53,500 nucleotides of DNA from Maribacter sp. (GTDB lineage Bacteria; Bacteroidota; Bacteroidia; Flavobacteriales; Flavobacteriaceae). Shown in pieces: positions 25,691 through 32,965 of the stretch. Location: assembly GCA_029287355.1 (NCBI GenBank), contig JARFRH010000118.1, forward strand, positions 1-53,500, read 5' to 3'. Each line of letters begins with the position of its first letter. Position 1 is the stretch's first letter. Below the pieces are notes generated by a model that was not told the origin of the DNA, ran no database searches, and was given only the letters and a program-made list of their open reading frames with translations. A program made the translations under genes and the position numbers.

Positions 25691-26164
25691 ATGAAAACGC
25701 AATTAGATAAATCATTTGAAGTGCCACAAAGCACTGAACTAGTCTGGGAACACCTAATCGACCCAGAGAAAATAATGGATTGTGTACCTGGAGTCTCTAT
25801 AGATGAAAAGGTGGGCGATAATCATTACAAAGGAAAAGTAGGTATGAAGTTTGGCCCTATGGGCGTGAAATATAATGCCGATATCCATTATAATGAGATT
25901 GATGAAGCCAACCGAAAAATTATAATTACCGGTGATGGCGTAGATTCCAAAGGAAATGGGAATGCAGAAATGATGATGACCATTGATTTATCGGAGCGGC
26001 CTGAAGGCGGTGTTAAATTGGATGCCATTATGGATGTGACGGTGAACGGTAAGATTGCACAGTTTGGTTCACGATTGATTACGACCGTCTCCAATCAACT
26101 TTTTAAGCAATTCGTTTCGAATTTTTCAAAAAAATTGGCTGAAGCAGAAGCGGCAACGGCATAA
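25691..26164 (+). CDS. coxG: CoxG, SRPBCC-fold CO dehydrogenase partner
   Basis: A 157-residue CoxG-family protein of the START/SRPBCC fold. The family pattern is clear: SFEVPQSTELVWEHLIDPEKI, then CVPGVSI, KGKVGMKFGPMGVKY and a final amphipathic helix (FVSNFSKKLAEAEA). In mycobacteria CoxG has been proposed to bind menaquinone and carry it to CO dehydrogenase. Many CoxG proteins have a C-terminal extension that can hold the membrane; this one ends right after the domain, so it should be soluble. It is preceded by a 224-base gap and followed by coxD after 30 bases. Confidence 0.92.
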   Translation: MKTQLDKSFEVPQSTELVWEHLIDPEKIMDCVPGVSIDEKVGDNHYKGKVGMKFGPMGVKYNADIHYNEIDEANRKIIITGDGVDSKGNGNAEMMMTIDLSERPEGGVKLDAIMDVTVNGKIAQFGSRLITTVSNQLFKQFVSNFSKKLAEAEAATA

Positions 26165-26194
26165 TTGCTATTGTAAATTTGTATTCATGAAGCT

Positions 26195-27100
26195 ATGCCT
26201 CGGCATAGCTTTTCTAAATTAAAGCTATTGAATAAGGACATCAATGCGCTTATAAAAGATTTTTATGAGCATGACTATATTCTAAACGAAGAATTGGCAA
26301 CTTCTATTTTTCTATTGAAAAATTTGGAGAAACCTCTTCTTTTAGAAGGGAATCCCGGGGTGGGTAAAACCATGTTGGCCAAAACCTTGGCAGAACATTT
26401 GGGCACGAAATTGATTCGATTGCAATGCTATGAGGGTTTGGATGTCAGTACCACTATTTACGAATGGAACTACCAAAAACAGCTTTTGCATATCAAGCTC
26501 TTCGAACAAGATGAGGATAAATTGGCGCTCCAAAACCAAATCTTTGGAATGGATTATGTCTTACAACGCCCCTTGTTACAATCGATAAGTGCAGATAAAC
26601 CTGTCGTGTTATTGATAGATGAGATCGATCGGGCCGATGAGGAGTTCGAAGCCTATTTGTTGGAACTGTTATCGGATTTTCAAATCAGCATTCCCGAATT
26701 GGGTACCATACAAGCGAAATCAAAACCTTTGGTAATTCTAACTTCCAATCGAACAAGGGAATTAAGTGATGCCCTAAGAAGAAGATGCCTGTATCATTGG
26801 GTAGATTTTCCGTCAAAAGCCGGTGAAATTGATATTATTGCCAAGAAGCTTCCTAATATCGATGAAGAATTGGCTACGCAGGTCGTTATATTTATTCATA
26901 ACCTTCGAAAGTCTAGCTTGCATAAACCACCGGGGATAGCAGAATCTTTAGACTGGGCAAAAACCTTGTTGCTCATGAATCAAACCCATATTACGGACGA
27001 GATTGTAAAAACAACCATTGGTAGCGTATTAAAGCACAAAGATGATGTGGAATTTGTTCGCAATAAATCGGTGCAAGAGTTTTTGTATCCTATAGCTTAA
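26195..27100 (+). CDS. coxD: CoxD, MoxR-type AAA+ ATPase for CO dehydrogenase maturation
   Basis: A 301-residue AAA+ ATPase. The Walker A loop is GNPGVGKT at 52-59, Walker B is LLIDEIDRAD around 139-148, and a sensor/arginine region (LTSNRTRELSDALRRRCLYHW) follows. The RLQCYEGLDVSTTIYEWNY segment after Walker A is a CoxD hallmark. In Oligotropha, CoxD is required for sulfuration of the molybdenum site of CO dehydrogenase, probably by remodelling the apoenzyme with ATP. Its usual partner is the VWA protein CoxE, encoded next. The annotated start is ATG 26195; no clear ribosome binding site is visible, so a slightly later start is possible. Confidence 0.94.
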   Translation: MPRHSFSKLKLLNKDINALIKDFYEHDYILNEELATSIFLLKNLEKPLLLEGNPGVGKTMLAKTLAEHLGTKLIRLQCYEGLDVSTTIYEWNYQKQLLHIKLFEQDEDKLALQNQIFGMDYVLQRPLLQSISADKPVVLLIDEIDRADEEFEAYLLELLSDFQISIPELGTIQAKSKPLVILTSNRTRELSDALRRRCLYHWVDFPSKAGEIDIIAKKLPNIDEELATQVVIFIHNLRKSSLHKPPGIAESLDWAKTLLLMNQTHITDEIVKTTIGSVLKHKDDVEFVRNKSVQEFLYPIA

Positions 27101-27176
27101 ATGCGATTCAAGCGGAACCCTTTACCAAACCTAGCGCGCAGCGATAAGCGTACAACCGAAAAATATAAGATTTAAA

Positions 27177-27195
27177 TTAAACTCTAACAGTTTAA
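27177..27195. other. Perfect hairpin TTAAACT-CTAAC-AGTTTAA before coxE
   Basis: A seven-base perfect stem with a five-base loop ends ten bases before the coxE TTG start. No poly-T follows, so it is not a classic terminator. It could influence coxE translation or protect a processed end. Confidence 0.35.
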
Positions 27196-27205
27196 GATAC
27201 TTCAA

Positions 27206-28342
27206 TTGATAGCAATAGAAAAAACATTCAAAGAGCGCCTTATCGACTTTACGATGTATTGTCGTGAGCGTCAATTTGTTTTGGGGCCACAAGAAACACG
27301 GGATGCTTTTGAAGTGGCGGAAAGAGGTTATGTTTTAGATCGGAAACTCTTTCAATACAGTTTAAAGTCTATTTACTGCAAACGCAAAGAGCATTTTGAC
27401 CGCTTTGATGAGATGTTTGATCGCTTTTGGAGTCGGTATTATGAAGAGAAGTTGGAGCAGCGTAAAAAGCAAATACAGCAACTTAAGAAAGAGAAGGATA
27501 CGGCTACGGTAATTTTTTTAGGTACCGAATTCAAGATCCCTAAAAAGGAGATCAAGGAACAGGAGGCCAAAGAGATCGTTGGGGCTAATGAAAGAATTCG
27601 CTTGCGAATGACAGATTTTTCAAAGGTTGATGTCACGTACAAAGAGAAATTGGAAGAACTAGCGGAAGAACTCTTTCATCAGATGAGTATGCGTTTTAAA
27701 CGCAGGTTGGAGAACGCAAACAAGGGCAGAATTGATATCAGAAATACGATTCGGCATGGTATCGATAAAGGCGGCATGCTTTTGGATTTATCTTATAAGC
27801 GCAACCGAAAAGAAAAGCGTAAAGTGGTTTTTATACTAGATGTCAGTGGTTCTATGGATACGTATAGCTATTACCTACTGCGCTATGTTATGGTGTTAAA
27901 GAAGTATTTTAAGAGCTTAGAGTTTTTTACCTTTAGTACGCAGTTGACACATGTGACGCCATTATTGCGACAGGATAATGAAGAGGAAGTCTTAAAACAA
28001 ATTGGGAAGAATGTACATTCTTGGTCAAGTGGTACGAAGATAGGGGAATCGTTAACAGAATTTCTCACCGTCTACGGAAGTAAGTTTTTGAGCCAAAAAC
28101 ATATTGTGGTGATTCTTAGTGACGGATTAGAAACTGGCAGTGTCACGGTCTTAAAAGAAGCGGTGAGAACCATTCGTAGAAAATGTAAAACCTTGGTATG
28201 GTTGAATCCTTTAAAGGGAATGAAAGGCTACCAACCCATTCAAAAAGGTATAGTGAACGTGATGCCCCATTTAGATGCTTTTGAATCTGCGCATAACTTG
28301 GATAGTTTATTAAAATTGGAAAAATTGTTGATGGATGTTTAA
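27206..28342 (+). CDS. coxE: CoxE, von Willebrand factor A-domain maturation protein
   Basis: A 378-residue partner of CoxD. The N-terminal half is charged and helical. The C-terminal half is a VWA domain with an intact metal-ion-dependent adhesion site: DVSGS at about residues 212-216, the threonine in SSGTKIG near 275 and SDG near 305. In Oligotropha, CoxE and CoxF are needed for copper incorporation into CO dehydrogenase after CoxD-dependent sulfuration. The start is TTG (27206), chosen because the family alignment begins about there; an ATG 48 bases inside would remove conserved sequence. Its end overlaps coxF by eight bases. Confidence 0.92.
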   Translation: MIAIEKTFKERLIDFTMYCRERQFVLGPQETRDAFEVAERGYVLDRKLFQYSLKSIYCKRKEHFDRFDEMFDRFWSRYYEEKLEQRKKQIQQLKKEKDTATVIFLGTEFKIPKKEIKEQEAKEIVGANERIRLRMTDFSKVDVTYKEKLEELAEELFHQMSMRFKRRLENANKGRIDIRNTIRHGIDKGGMLLDLSYKRNRKEKRKVVFILDVSGSMDTYSYYLLRYVMVLKKYFKSLEFFTFSTQLTHVTPLLRQDNEEEVLKQIGKNVHSWSSGTKIGESLTEFLTVYGSKFLSQKHIVVILSDGLETGSVTVLKEAVRTIRRKCKTLVWLNPLKGMKGYQPIQKGIVNVMPHLDAFESAHNLDSLLKLEKLLMDV

Positions 28343-29348
28343 CGAACTCGCCTTACAAATAGAAAAACACTTGGCCAGGGGCTCGAACTTTGCCATTGCC
28401 CAAGTGGTAGACCGAATCGCCCCTAGCTCAGGTAAAGTGGGTGACAAGGCCCTGATATTGGAAACCGGTGAACTCATAGGTTGGATTGGTGGTGGCTGTG
28501 TGCGAGGCATTGTCATCAAGGAGGCCTTGGATGTGATTAAAAGTAAACGTTACAGACGTGTGCGTATTTCCCCAGAAGGAGGAACGCGTTCCACTGCTAC
28601 CTATAAAGAGTATGTAATGTCTTGTCAAAGTAAAGGAACCCTAGAAGTTATGATAGAACCTGTAATACCACAACCGGAATTGATCGTTGTCGGCAAATCG
28701 AATATTGCCAGAAAGCTAGTACAATTGGCTTCAGCTGCTGACTTTAAGGTATCCGTCATGGCGAACGATGCCGATGTACAAATGTTTCCATCGGCGAATA
28801 GTATTGCCGATGCTGTGGATTTCACCAATTTTCAAAATTTCATGAATACCTATATCATCGTTACCACCCAAGGTGAAGATGACGAGCTCTCCGTAAAAAA
28901 AGCCTTGCAGACTGTGGTCAAGTATGTGGGTTTTGTAGCAAGTAAAAAGAAAGCCGAGGATATCAAAACTTATTTAACCCATGAGGGAATCACCGAGGAT
29001 CGCATCGGTCAATTGCGGAGTCCTGTTGGATTGGATATCAATGCCAAGCTCGCCAGTGAGGTCGCTATCAGTATTTTGGCTGAGGTCATAGACCATTTTA
29101 GAAATGGGAATGTTGCCTATTCGATGCCCGTGTATGAAAAAGAGAATGCAATGGAAAGGCCTTCACCAACAGCTGCAGAAGATAAATTTGCGGAAGACTA
29201 TTATATCAACCCTGTTTGCAACGTACCGGTCTCCAAAAAGAACCCGAAACATATTGTAGAATATCAAGGTGAGAACGTGTACTTCTGTTGTGATGGGTGT
29301 AAGGTGAGTTTTGAGAAAGAGCCTAGCAAGTATGTTAAAACCAAATAG
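28335..29348 (+). CDS. coxF: CoxF (XdhC family) with a C-terminal YHS metal-binding domain
   Basis: A 337-residue protein. Residues 1 to about 265 are a CoxF-type XdhC-family protein (AIAQVVDRIAPSSGKVGDKAL, WIGGGCVRGIV, a Rossmann-like domain, then RIGQLRSPVGLDINAK). Residues 282-337 form a separate YHS domain with Cys295 in INPVCNVPV and Cys318, Cys319 and Cys322 in YFCCDGCKVSFEKEP. YHS domains are found in copper-transport and other metal-related proteins. CoxF acts with CoxE in copper incorporation into CO dehydrogenase, so a built-in metal site fits, though direct copper binding is inference. The linker between the two parts is acidic and proline-containing. It is the last gene of the cox operon. 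A decayed second copy of the YHS end lies at 29969-30025. Confidence 0.92.
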   Translation: MFNELALQIEKHLARGSNFAIAQVVDRIAPSSGKVGDKALILETGELIGWIGGGCVRGIVIKEALDVIKSKRYRRVRISPEGGTRSTATYKEYVMSCQSKGTLEVMIEPVIPQPELIVVGKSNIARKLVQLASAADFKVSVMANDADVQMFPSANSIADAVDFTNFQNFMNTYIIVTTQGEDDELSVKKALQTVVKYVGFVASKKKAEDIKTYLTHEGITEDRIGQLRSPVGLDINAKLASEVAISILAEVIDHFRNGNVAYSMPVYEKENAMERPSPTAAEDKFAEDYYINPVCNVPVSKKNPKHIVEYQGENVYFCCDGCKVSFEKEPSKYVKTK

Positions 29349-29395
29349 CTTTTCTTCGGTTTTTGTAATTTCAATTGTTACCAAAACTTCGTTCT

Positions 29396-29968
29396 ATGAA
29401 AATACGCTGTACGCTAGTGTTGCTTTTTACAATGGTAATGGCGACCGCTCAAAGTGAATATGAACCCTCGAAAATCAACCCATATGGACTCAGAAACCCA
29501 AACGCACCCGAGCAATTGGATGATTTTAAACCCTTTATAGGATTGTGCGATTGTGATTCAGAACGTAGAAATCAAGATGGGGTTTGGACCGAACCGGTCA
29601 AAATGACATGGAAATATAAATACATCATGAATGGTAAGGCGATTCAAGATGAGACCCTAAAAGAGGATGGCGCACATTCAGGAAGTATTCGACAATTCAA
29701 TGTAGACAGTTTAAAATGGTATGTTCATTATTATTCATCTACTTCAGCCACACCCACTTTATCTTCATGGGAAGGTGTTAAAAAAGAAGACGGCAAAATC
29801 ATACTCTATAAACCGCAAAAAAATCCCAATGGTACAGAGGGCTTTTCACGATTGACCTTTTACGATATTTCAAAATCAGGTTATAAATGGATTGGTGAAT
29901 GGGTTGATACCACTGAAACCATAACTTATACATTTTGGAAAATAAGCTGTACCAAACGTGGCGATTAG
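29396..29968 (+). CDS. Secreted DUF1579-like protein
   Basis: A 190-residue protein with a signal peptide (hydrophobic run after MKIRC, cleavage near ATAQ). The mature part resembles DUF1579-type lipocalin-like proteins: FKPFIGLCDCDSE near the start, GKAIQDETL, IRQFNVDSLKWYVHYYS, LSSWEGVKKEDGKIILY, FSRLTFYDI and KWIGEWVDTTE. Function is unknown. I chose ATG 29396 because the signal peptide begins there; an upstream in-frame TTG adds seven unneeded residues. It begins 47 bases after coxF. The TAG stop is followed, in the same frame, by a remnant of a YHS domain. Confidence 0.78.
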   Translation: MKIRCTLVLLFTMVMATAQSEYEPSKINPYGLRNPNAPEQLDDFKPFIGLCDCDSERRNQDGVWTEPVKMTWKYKYIMNGKAIQDETLKEDGAHSGSIRQFNVDSLKWYVHYYSSTSATPTLSSWEGVKKEDGKIILYKPQKNPNGTEGFSRLTFYDISKSGYKWIGEWVDTTETITYTFWKISCTKRGD

Positions 29969-30025
29969 CAGCTGTCCTTCTTATGTGATGGATTTAAAGT
30001 AAGATTTGAAAAAGAGCCAGTGTAG
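29969..30025 (+). pseudogene. Vestigial YHS-domain C-terminal fragment
   Basis: Directly after, and in frame with, the stop of the DUF1579-like gene there are 18 open codons ending in TAG. They encode LSFLCDGFKVRFEKEPV, which aligns with VYFCCDGCKVSFEKEP of the CoxF YHS domain (29279-29324). Over 41 aligned bases I count 33 identities. Five of the eight differences are third-position changes that keep the amino acid (Gly, Lys, Val, Glu, Pro). That pattern suggests a once-functional copy that diverged under protein-level selection before being truncated. One of the three cysteines shown has become Phe and one Leu. No N-terminal part of this copy is visible. Confidence 0.6.
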
Positions 30026-30040
30026 TAGATAACATCTTGA

Positions 30041-30325
30041 TTAATCTCCCGCGAAAGGTGTTCCAAAAATACCGACTGCCAGTTCTGCCCAAAAAAGAAG
30101 GAACAAAAACAATAGTCCAAGACAAAAAAGGAGACGATGCCTCTTCTTTTTTACTTTTCTTAAGACAAGATCACATAAAAAACCCGTTCCTAGAAGTAAA
30201 ACCGCAGCAAGCATAAAATCAACTAATGACCATTGTACTTCATCAGTAAATTGCATTGCTACCAACGGAATCAACAGCAATAGTGCCGAAATCAATATAA
30301 TAATATTGCCTCTTTTGTTTTGCAT
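30041..30325 (-). CDS. Small three-helix membrane protein of Bacteroidetes type
   Basis: A 94-residue protein with three hydrophobic segments separated by a basic loop (LRKVKKKRHR). The C-terminus reads WAELAVGIFGTPFAGD, a sequence type common in small Bacteroidetes membrane proteins of unknown function. There are no catalytic motifs. It starts with ATG, is followed at its 3' side by the YHS remnant on the other strand, and shares its strand with the eutBC gene 138 bases upstream. Confidence 0.72.
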   Translation of the reverse strand: MQNKRGNIIILISALLLLIPLVAMQFTDEVQWSLVDFMLAAVLLLGTGFLCDLVLRKVKKKRHRLLFCLGLLFLFLLFWAELAVGIFGTPFAGD

Positions 30326-30462
30326 TTCATCTGTTTTTTCCTCTTAGGAAGGAGGGATTAAGGGAAATGTTATAACTATGGAGCGACATAAATTAAGCTC
30401 CTCGACTCGTTTCTGCGAACCCTACCATCACTTCACCTCGCCCATTCCAACTGCGTCGTTGC

Positions 30463-32778
30463 CTAAACTATTGCAAATAGCCTATTAAAAACCCGAAGGG
30501 TATCCGTTACTGCTTGCTCAGGGGGTAGTGCCGTATCGGAAATGCCTGATATCACACGCGAGATATCATGGTCGACACTTCCTTTTTGGCGCCAAGTACT
30601 TGGGGAGGCAACGGTTAAATAAGCCGAGAAATTATGGTGCCCCGAACCAGGGCGTTCTCCTATGATATGTATAATGCCTTTTTGACGGTTGGTAGCAAGC
30701 TGTCCAAAAAGGACTTCTCCACAGACATACCCCGCGCGCACTCTTCCATGTTTGATGACTAGGGTAGAATCACTTACAATATACTTGTCCTTTTTTAACG
30801 CCTTTTTTAAGCCAGTGAGAAAAGGGGCCAAATGTCCGTTGTCCATTAAGGCCCTTGGGTTGAGTCCGTCTGAAATGATGATTTGCACATCGGGTACTTC
30901 ATTGACCCAAGAGGTGTTGATTTTCTTTAAGACCTGTCGTGCAGCTATAGGCAATTGCTCTCCACTTTCAGGATGGTATACATAGTCTTTTCGATCTTTG
31001 GAATTGGTGCTAATGGCCACTGCAGCTGGAATTGAAGCGGTAAAGGTAGGGTCTAAGGGGGTCCATAGGCTGACCTTCGCATCTTCATAAAGCGTATGCA
31101 CTTCTTGGTCAAGTTCGGGGGTGAGATCCCAGATGTTTTCTCCAAATCCTTGCGCAATCGGAACGCCCCTTTCGCGAATTCGAGCGATACACTTTTTGCC
31201 ATCGGCATAGATTTCGTTTTGGCTTCGGGAATCCCCTTTTGCCAAACAGTATTGGTAATACACCCAAATGGGATCACCAAAATGTTCGGTAGGTTTTCCG
31301 TTGGTATCCAACACTTCTATTTTTTTAAAGAAGTCCCACATGGCATCGTTCACCTTATACCCAAACTGCTCTCGTATTTTTACATGATTGCTGAAAGCCG
31401 TGGTCAAATAGCTTAGCATGGGGTCGTTTTTAGTGGGTAGCGCCATTAAATAGGCAGGGTTTGCCGGCATGACCTGTTCGATACACCAATCGAGATCATC
31501 AAGTGTAACATCCATATGAAGGGTAGAGCAAATATCCAAGCCGATGGTCAACCCATGTAATTTACCCATGACGGTATCTTCCAAACAACAACGCACCAAT
31601 TGCTCTTTGGTGCGAAACACTTCAGGGCCGATAAAACCGGCCACATCATTTAAGAAGACCCAAGGCGTTTCTTCTGTTGTTTTAGATGCCGACATCTTTT
31701 GTTTTAAGGCACGCACAAAGCCATATTTTCGGGCCTCATGCAGGACCATATCAAAACCTTCACCATGGCCATTGGTGAAATCGGCACCTTGACCGGTTTC
31801 AGCATATAAGCCATAACGGCCATTTCGTTCCGCGACATGGCCGACCATTTTAGCTATGGTCACATCGAAAGTTTGGTTGGCGGCTTCCGTACCGGCCAAA
31901 CTCTGAAACCAGACGCCCGTAGTACCCGGTTTTAGGTGTTCTGCCTGCGCTTGCACATCGATATGCGAAAGCACACAGTTGGGCAAGGTATCTTGTAAGC
32001 CAAAGCTTGTAATGATCTCAAAAAGGGCCTGCTCGATTTTTGCAACCGATTCCGGCTCACTGGAAACGGGATTCGTGCCCAACAACAAATCGCCAACGGC
32101 ATAGGACCAGGCGTCAAAGACCTGCCAAGCAATATCTTCGGTATTATCAGTTGGGGAGTTGGGTTGAACCCGTGCACTGAGATAGCCCTTGCTGCCAATT
32201 TTGCTATTGGGCAGGGGGTTGAATATGTTTTGCCCGATGGATATCAATTCATCGTTGCTCATGAGTTTCACAAGGCAGCCGATGACATCACTGGTCAAAG
32301 TGGGCATGATAGCTTTAATGGCATCTTCAGATGCGGTCAATATAAATTGTTTCAGTTCGCCCACCGTCCAGTCTTGGGTCGTTTCTATTTTAAAAGTGGA
32401 TTGTTGGATCAAGTCAAGAATGCCATCTTGGTAAAGTATGTTTTTATCGAGATCCACAAGTTTAGTTTGGCTGAGTAGCGTACGTGCATTAGTACGTGAA
32501 GCTTCGTTCTTTGCTGCAATACCCAAGGTCAAATCACCTTCTTTGAATTCATTGGCAGCTCCAATAATTTGGCGGTAGAAGCTAAGGTCCATTTTTCCGT
32601 GTTTGCGTCGGATAAACGAAAAAATATCTTCTCCTTTTAGCGGTGTGTCTACGACCACTCCTTCTACAGGTACAGTGGGATTTCGATTTGAGAAAAAATC
32701 GTAGCCTTGACCTAAAACTACCGAAGTGCTTAGCATACCTGTTTGTGTTAAGAATTGTTTGCGTGATATTTTGTCCAT
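30463..32778 (-). CDS. eutBC: Fused EutB-EutC ethanolamine ammonia-lyase with a Tat-like N-terminus
   Basis: A 771-residue protein joining both subunits of adenosylcobalamin-dependent ethanolamine ammonia-lyase. Residues 50-510 match EutB: SARVQPN (Arg203, Gln205), ETGQGADFTNG, the HEARKYGF glutamate (348), GFIGPEVF, and ALPTKNDPMLSYLTTAF (Asp452). Residues about 610-771 match EutC: VQIIISDGLNPRAL and GERPGSGHHNFSAYLT. The N-terminus MDKISRKQFLTQTG followed by a hydrophobic stretch looks like a Tat signal with Arg-Lys in place of Arg-Arg. I chose ATG 32778 because AAGGAG, a rare strong Shine-Dalgarno match, lies just before it; an in-frame ATG at 32817 would hide the signal. No reactivase (EutA), permease or microcompartment genes are near. 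Confidence 0.9.
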   Translation of the reverse strand: MDKISRKQFLTQTGMLSTSVVLGQGYDFFSNRNPTVPVEGVVVDTPLKGEDIFSFIRRKHGKMDLSFYRQIIGAANEFKEGDLTLGIAAKNEASRTNARTLLSQTKLVDLDKNILYQDGILDLIQQSTFKIETTQDWTVGELKQFILTASEDAIKAIMPTLTSDVIGCLVKLMSNDELISIGQNIFNPLPNSKIGSKGYLSARVQPNSPTDNTEDIAWQVFDAWSYAVGDLLLGTNPVSSEPESVAKIEQALFEIITSFGLQDTLPNCVLSHIDVQAQAEHLKPGTTGVWFQSLAGTEAANQTFDVTIAKMVGHVAERNGRYGLYAETGQGADFTNGHGEGFDMVLHEARKYGFVRALKQKMSASKTTEETPWVFLNDVAGFIGPEVFRTKEQLVRCCLEDTVMGKLHGLTIGLDICSTLHMDVTLDDLDWCIEQVMPANPAYLMALPTKNDPMLSYLTTAFSNHVKIREQFGYKVNDAMWDFFKKIEVLDTNGKPTEHFGDPIWVYYQYCLAKGDSRSQNEIYADGKKCIARIRERGVPIAQGFGENIWDLTPELDQEVHTLYEDAKVSLWTPLDPTFTASIPAAVAISTNSKDRKDYVYHPESGEQLPIAARQVLKKINTSWVNEVPDVQIIISDGLNPRALMDNGHLAPFLTGLKKALKKDKYIVSDSTLVIKHGRVRAGYVCGEVLFGQLATNRQKGIIHIIGERPGSGHHNFSAYLTVASPSTWRQKGSVDHDISRVISGISDTALPPEQAVTDTLRVFNRLFAIV

Positions 32779-32796
32779 AACTCCTTCTAAGTGCTC

Positions 32797-32827
32797 CGTT
32801 AGCAGTACTATGGTCAAGCTGCTAGCG
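32797..32827 (-). other. Hairpin in the eutBC leader
   Basis: CGTTAGCAG (32797-32805) and CTGCTAGCG (32819-32827) are complementary over nine positions apart from one mismatched or wobble pair, with a 13-base loop. On the transcript it would end 18 bases before the eutBC ATG, just before the AAGGAG. It could influence translation. It does not look like a cobalamin riboswitch. Confidence 0.35.
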
Positions 32828-32913
32828 AAGACACTCCCCTAAGTTATAAAATATTCAACAGCTTTTTTAAGGATAACGATGGTATGTCGTCTTCTCATTA
32901 AAGGGTAAGGCAT

Positions 32914-32939
32914 AAAAAAAGCCCATGAGAATGGGCTTT
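32914..32939 (-). terminator. Rho-independent terminator after the amidohydrolase genes
   Basis: AAAGCCCAT (32918-32926) and ATGGGCTTT (32931-32939) form a perfect nine-base stem with a four-base loop. On the minus strand it is followed by a run of T (complement of 32914-32920). It lies 26 bases after the stop of the amidohydrolase at 32966 and ends that transcript before eutBC begins. Confidence 0.85.
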
Positions 32940-32965
32940 CAATTTTGAATTACGCACTTAGCGTG

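Noticed and set aside
27101-27175. A 24-codon frame directly after coxD as a gene
   Set aside because: Too short to support without conservation data; kept only as an observation.
32779-32965. Cobalamin riboswitch before the B12-dependent eutBC gene
   Set aside because: No B12-box-like conserved core is visible; only a simple hairpin is present.
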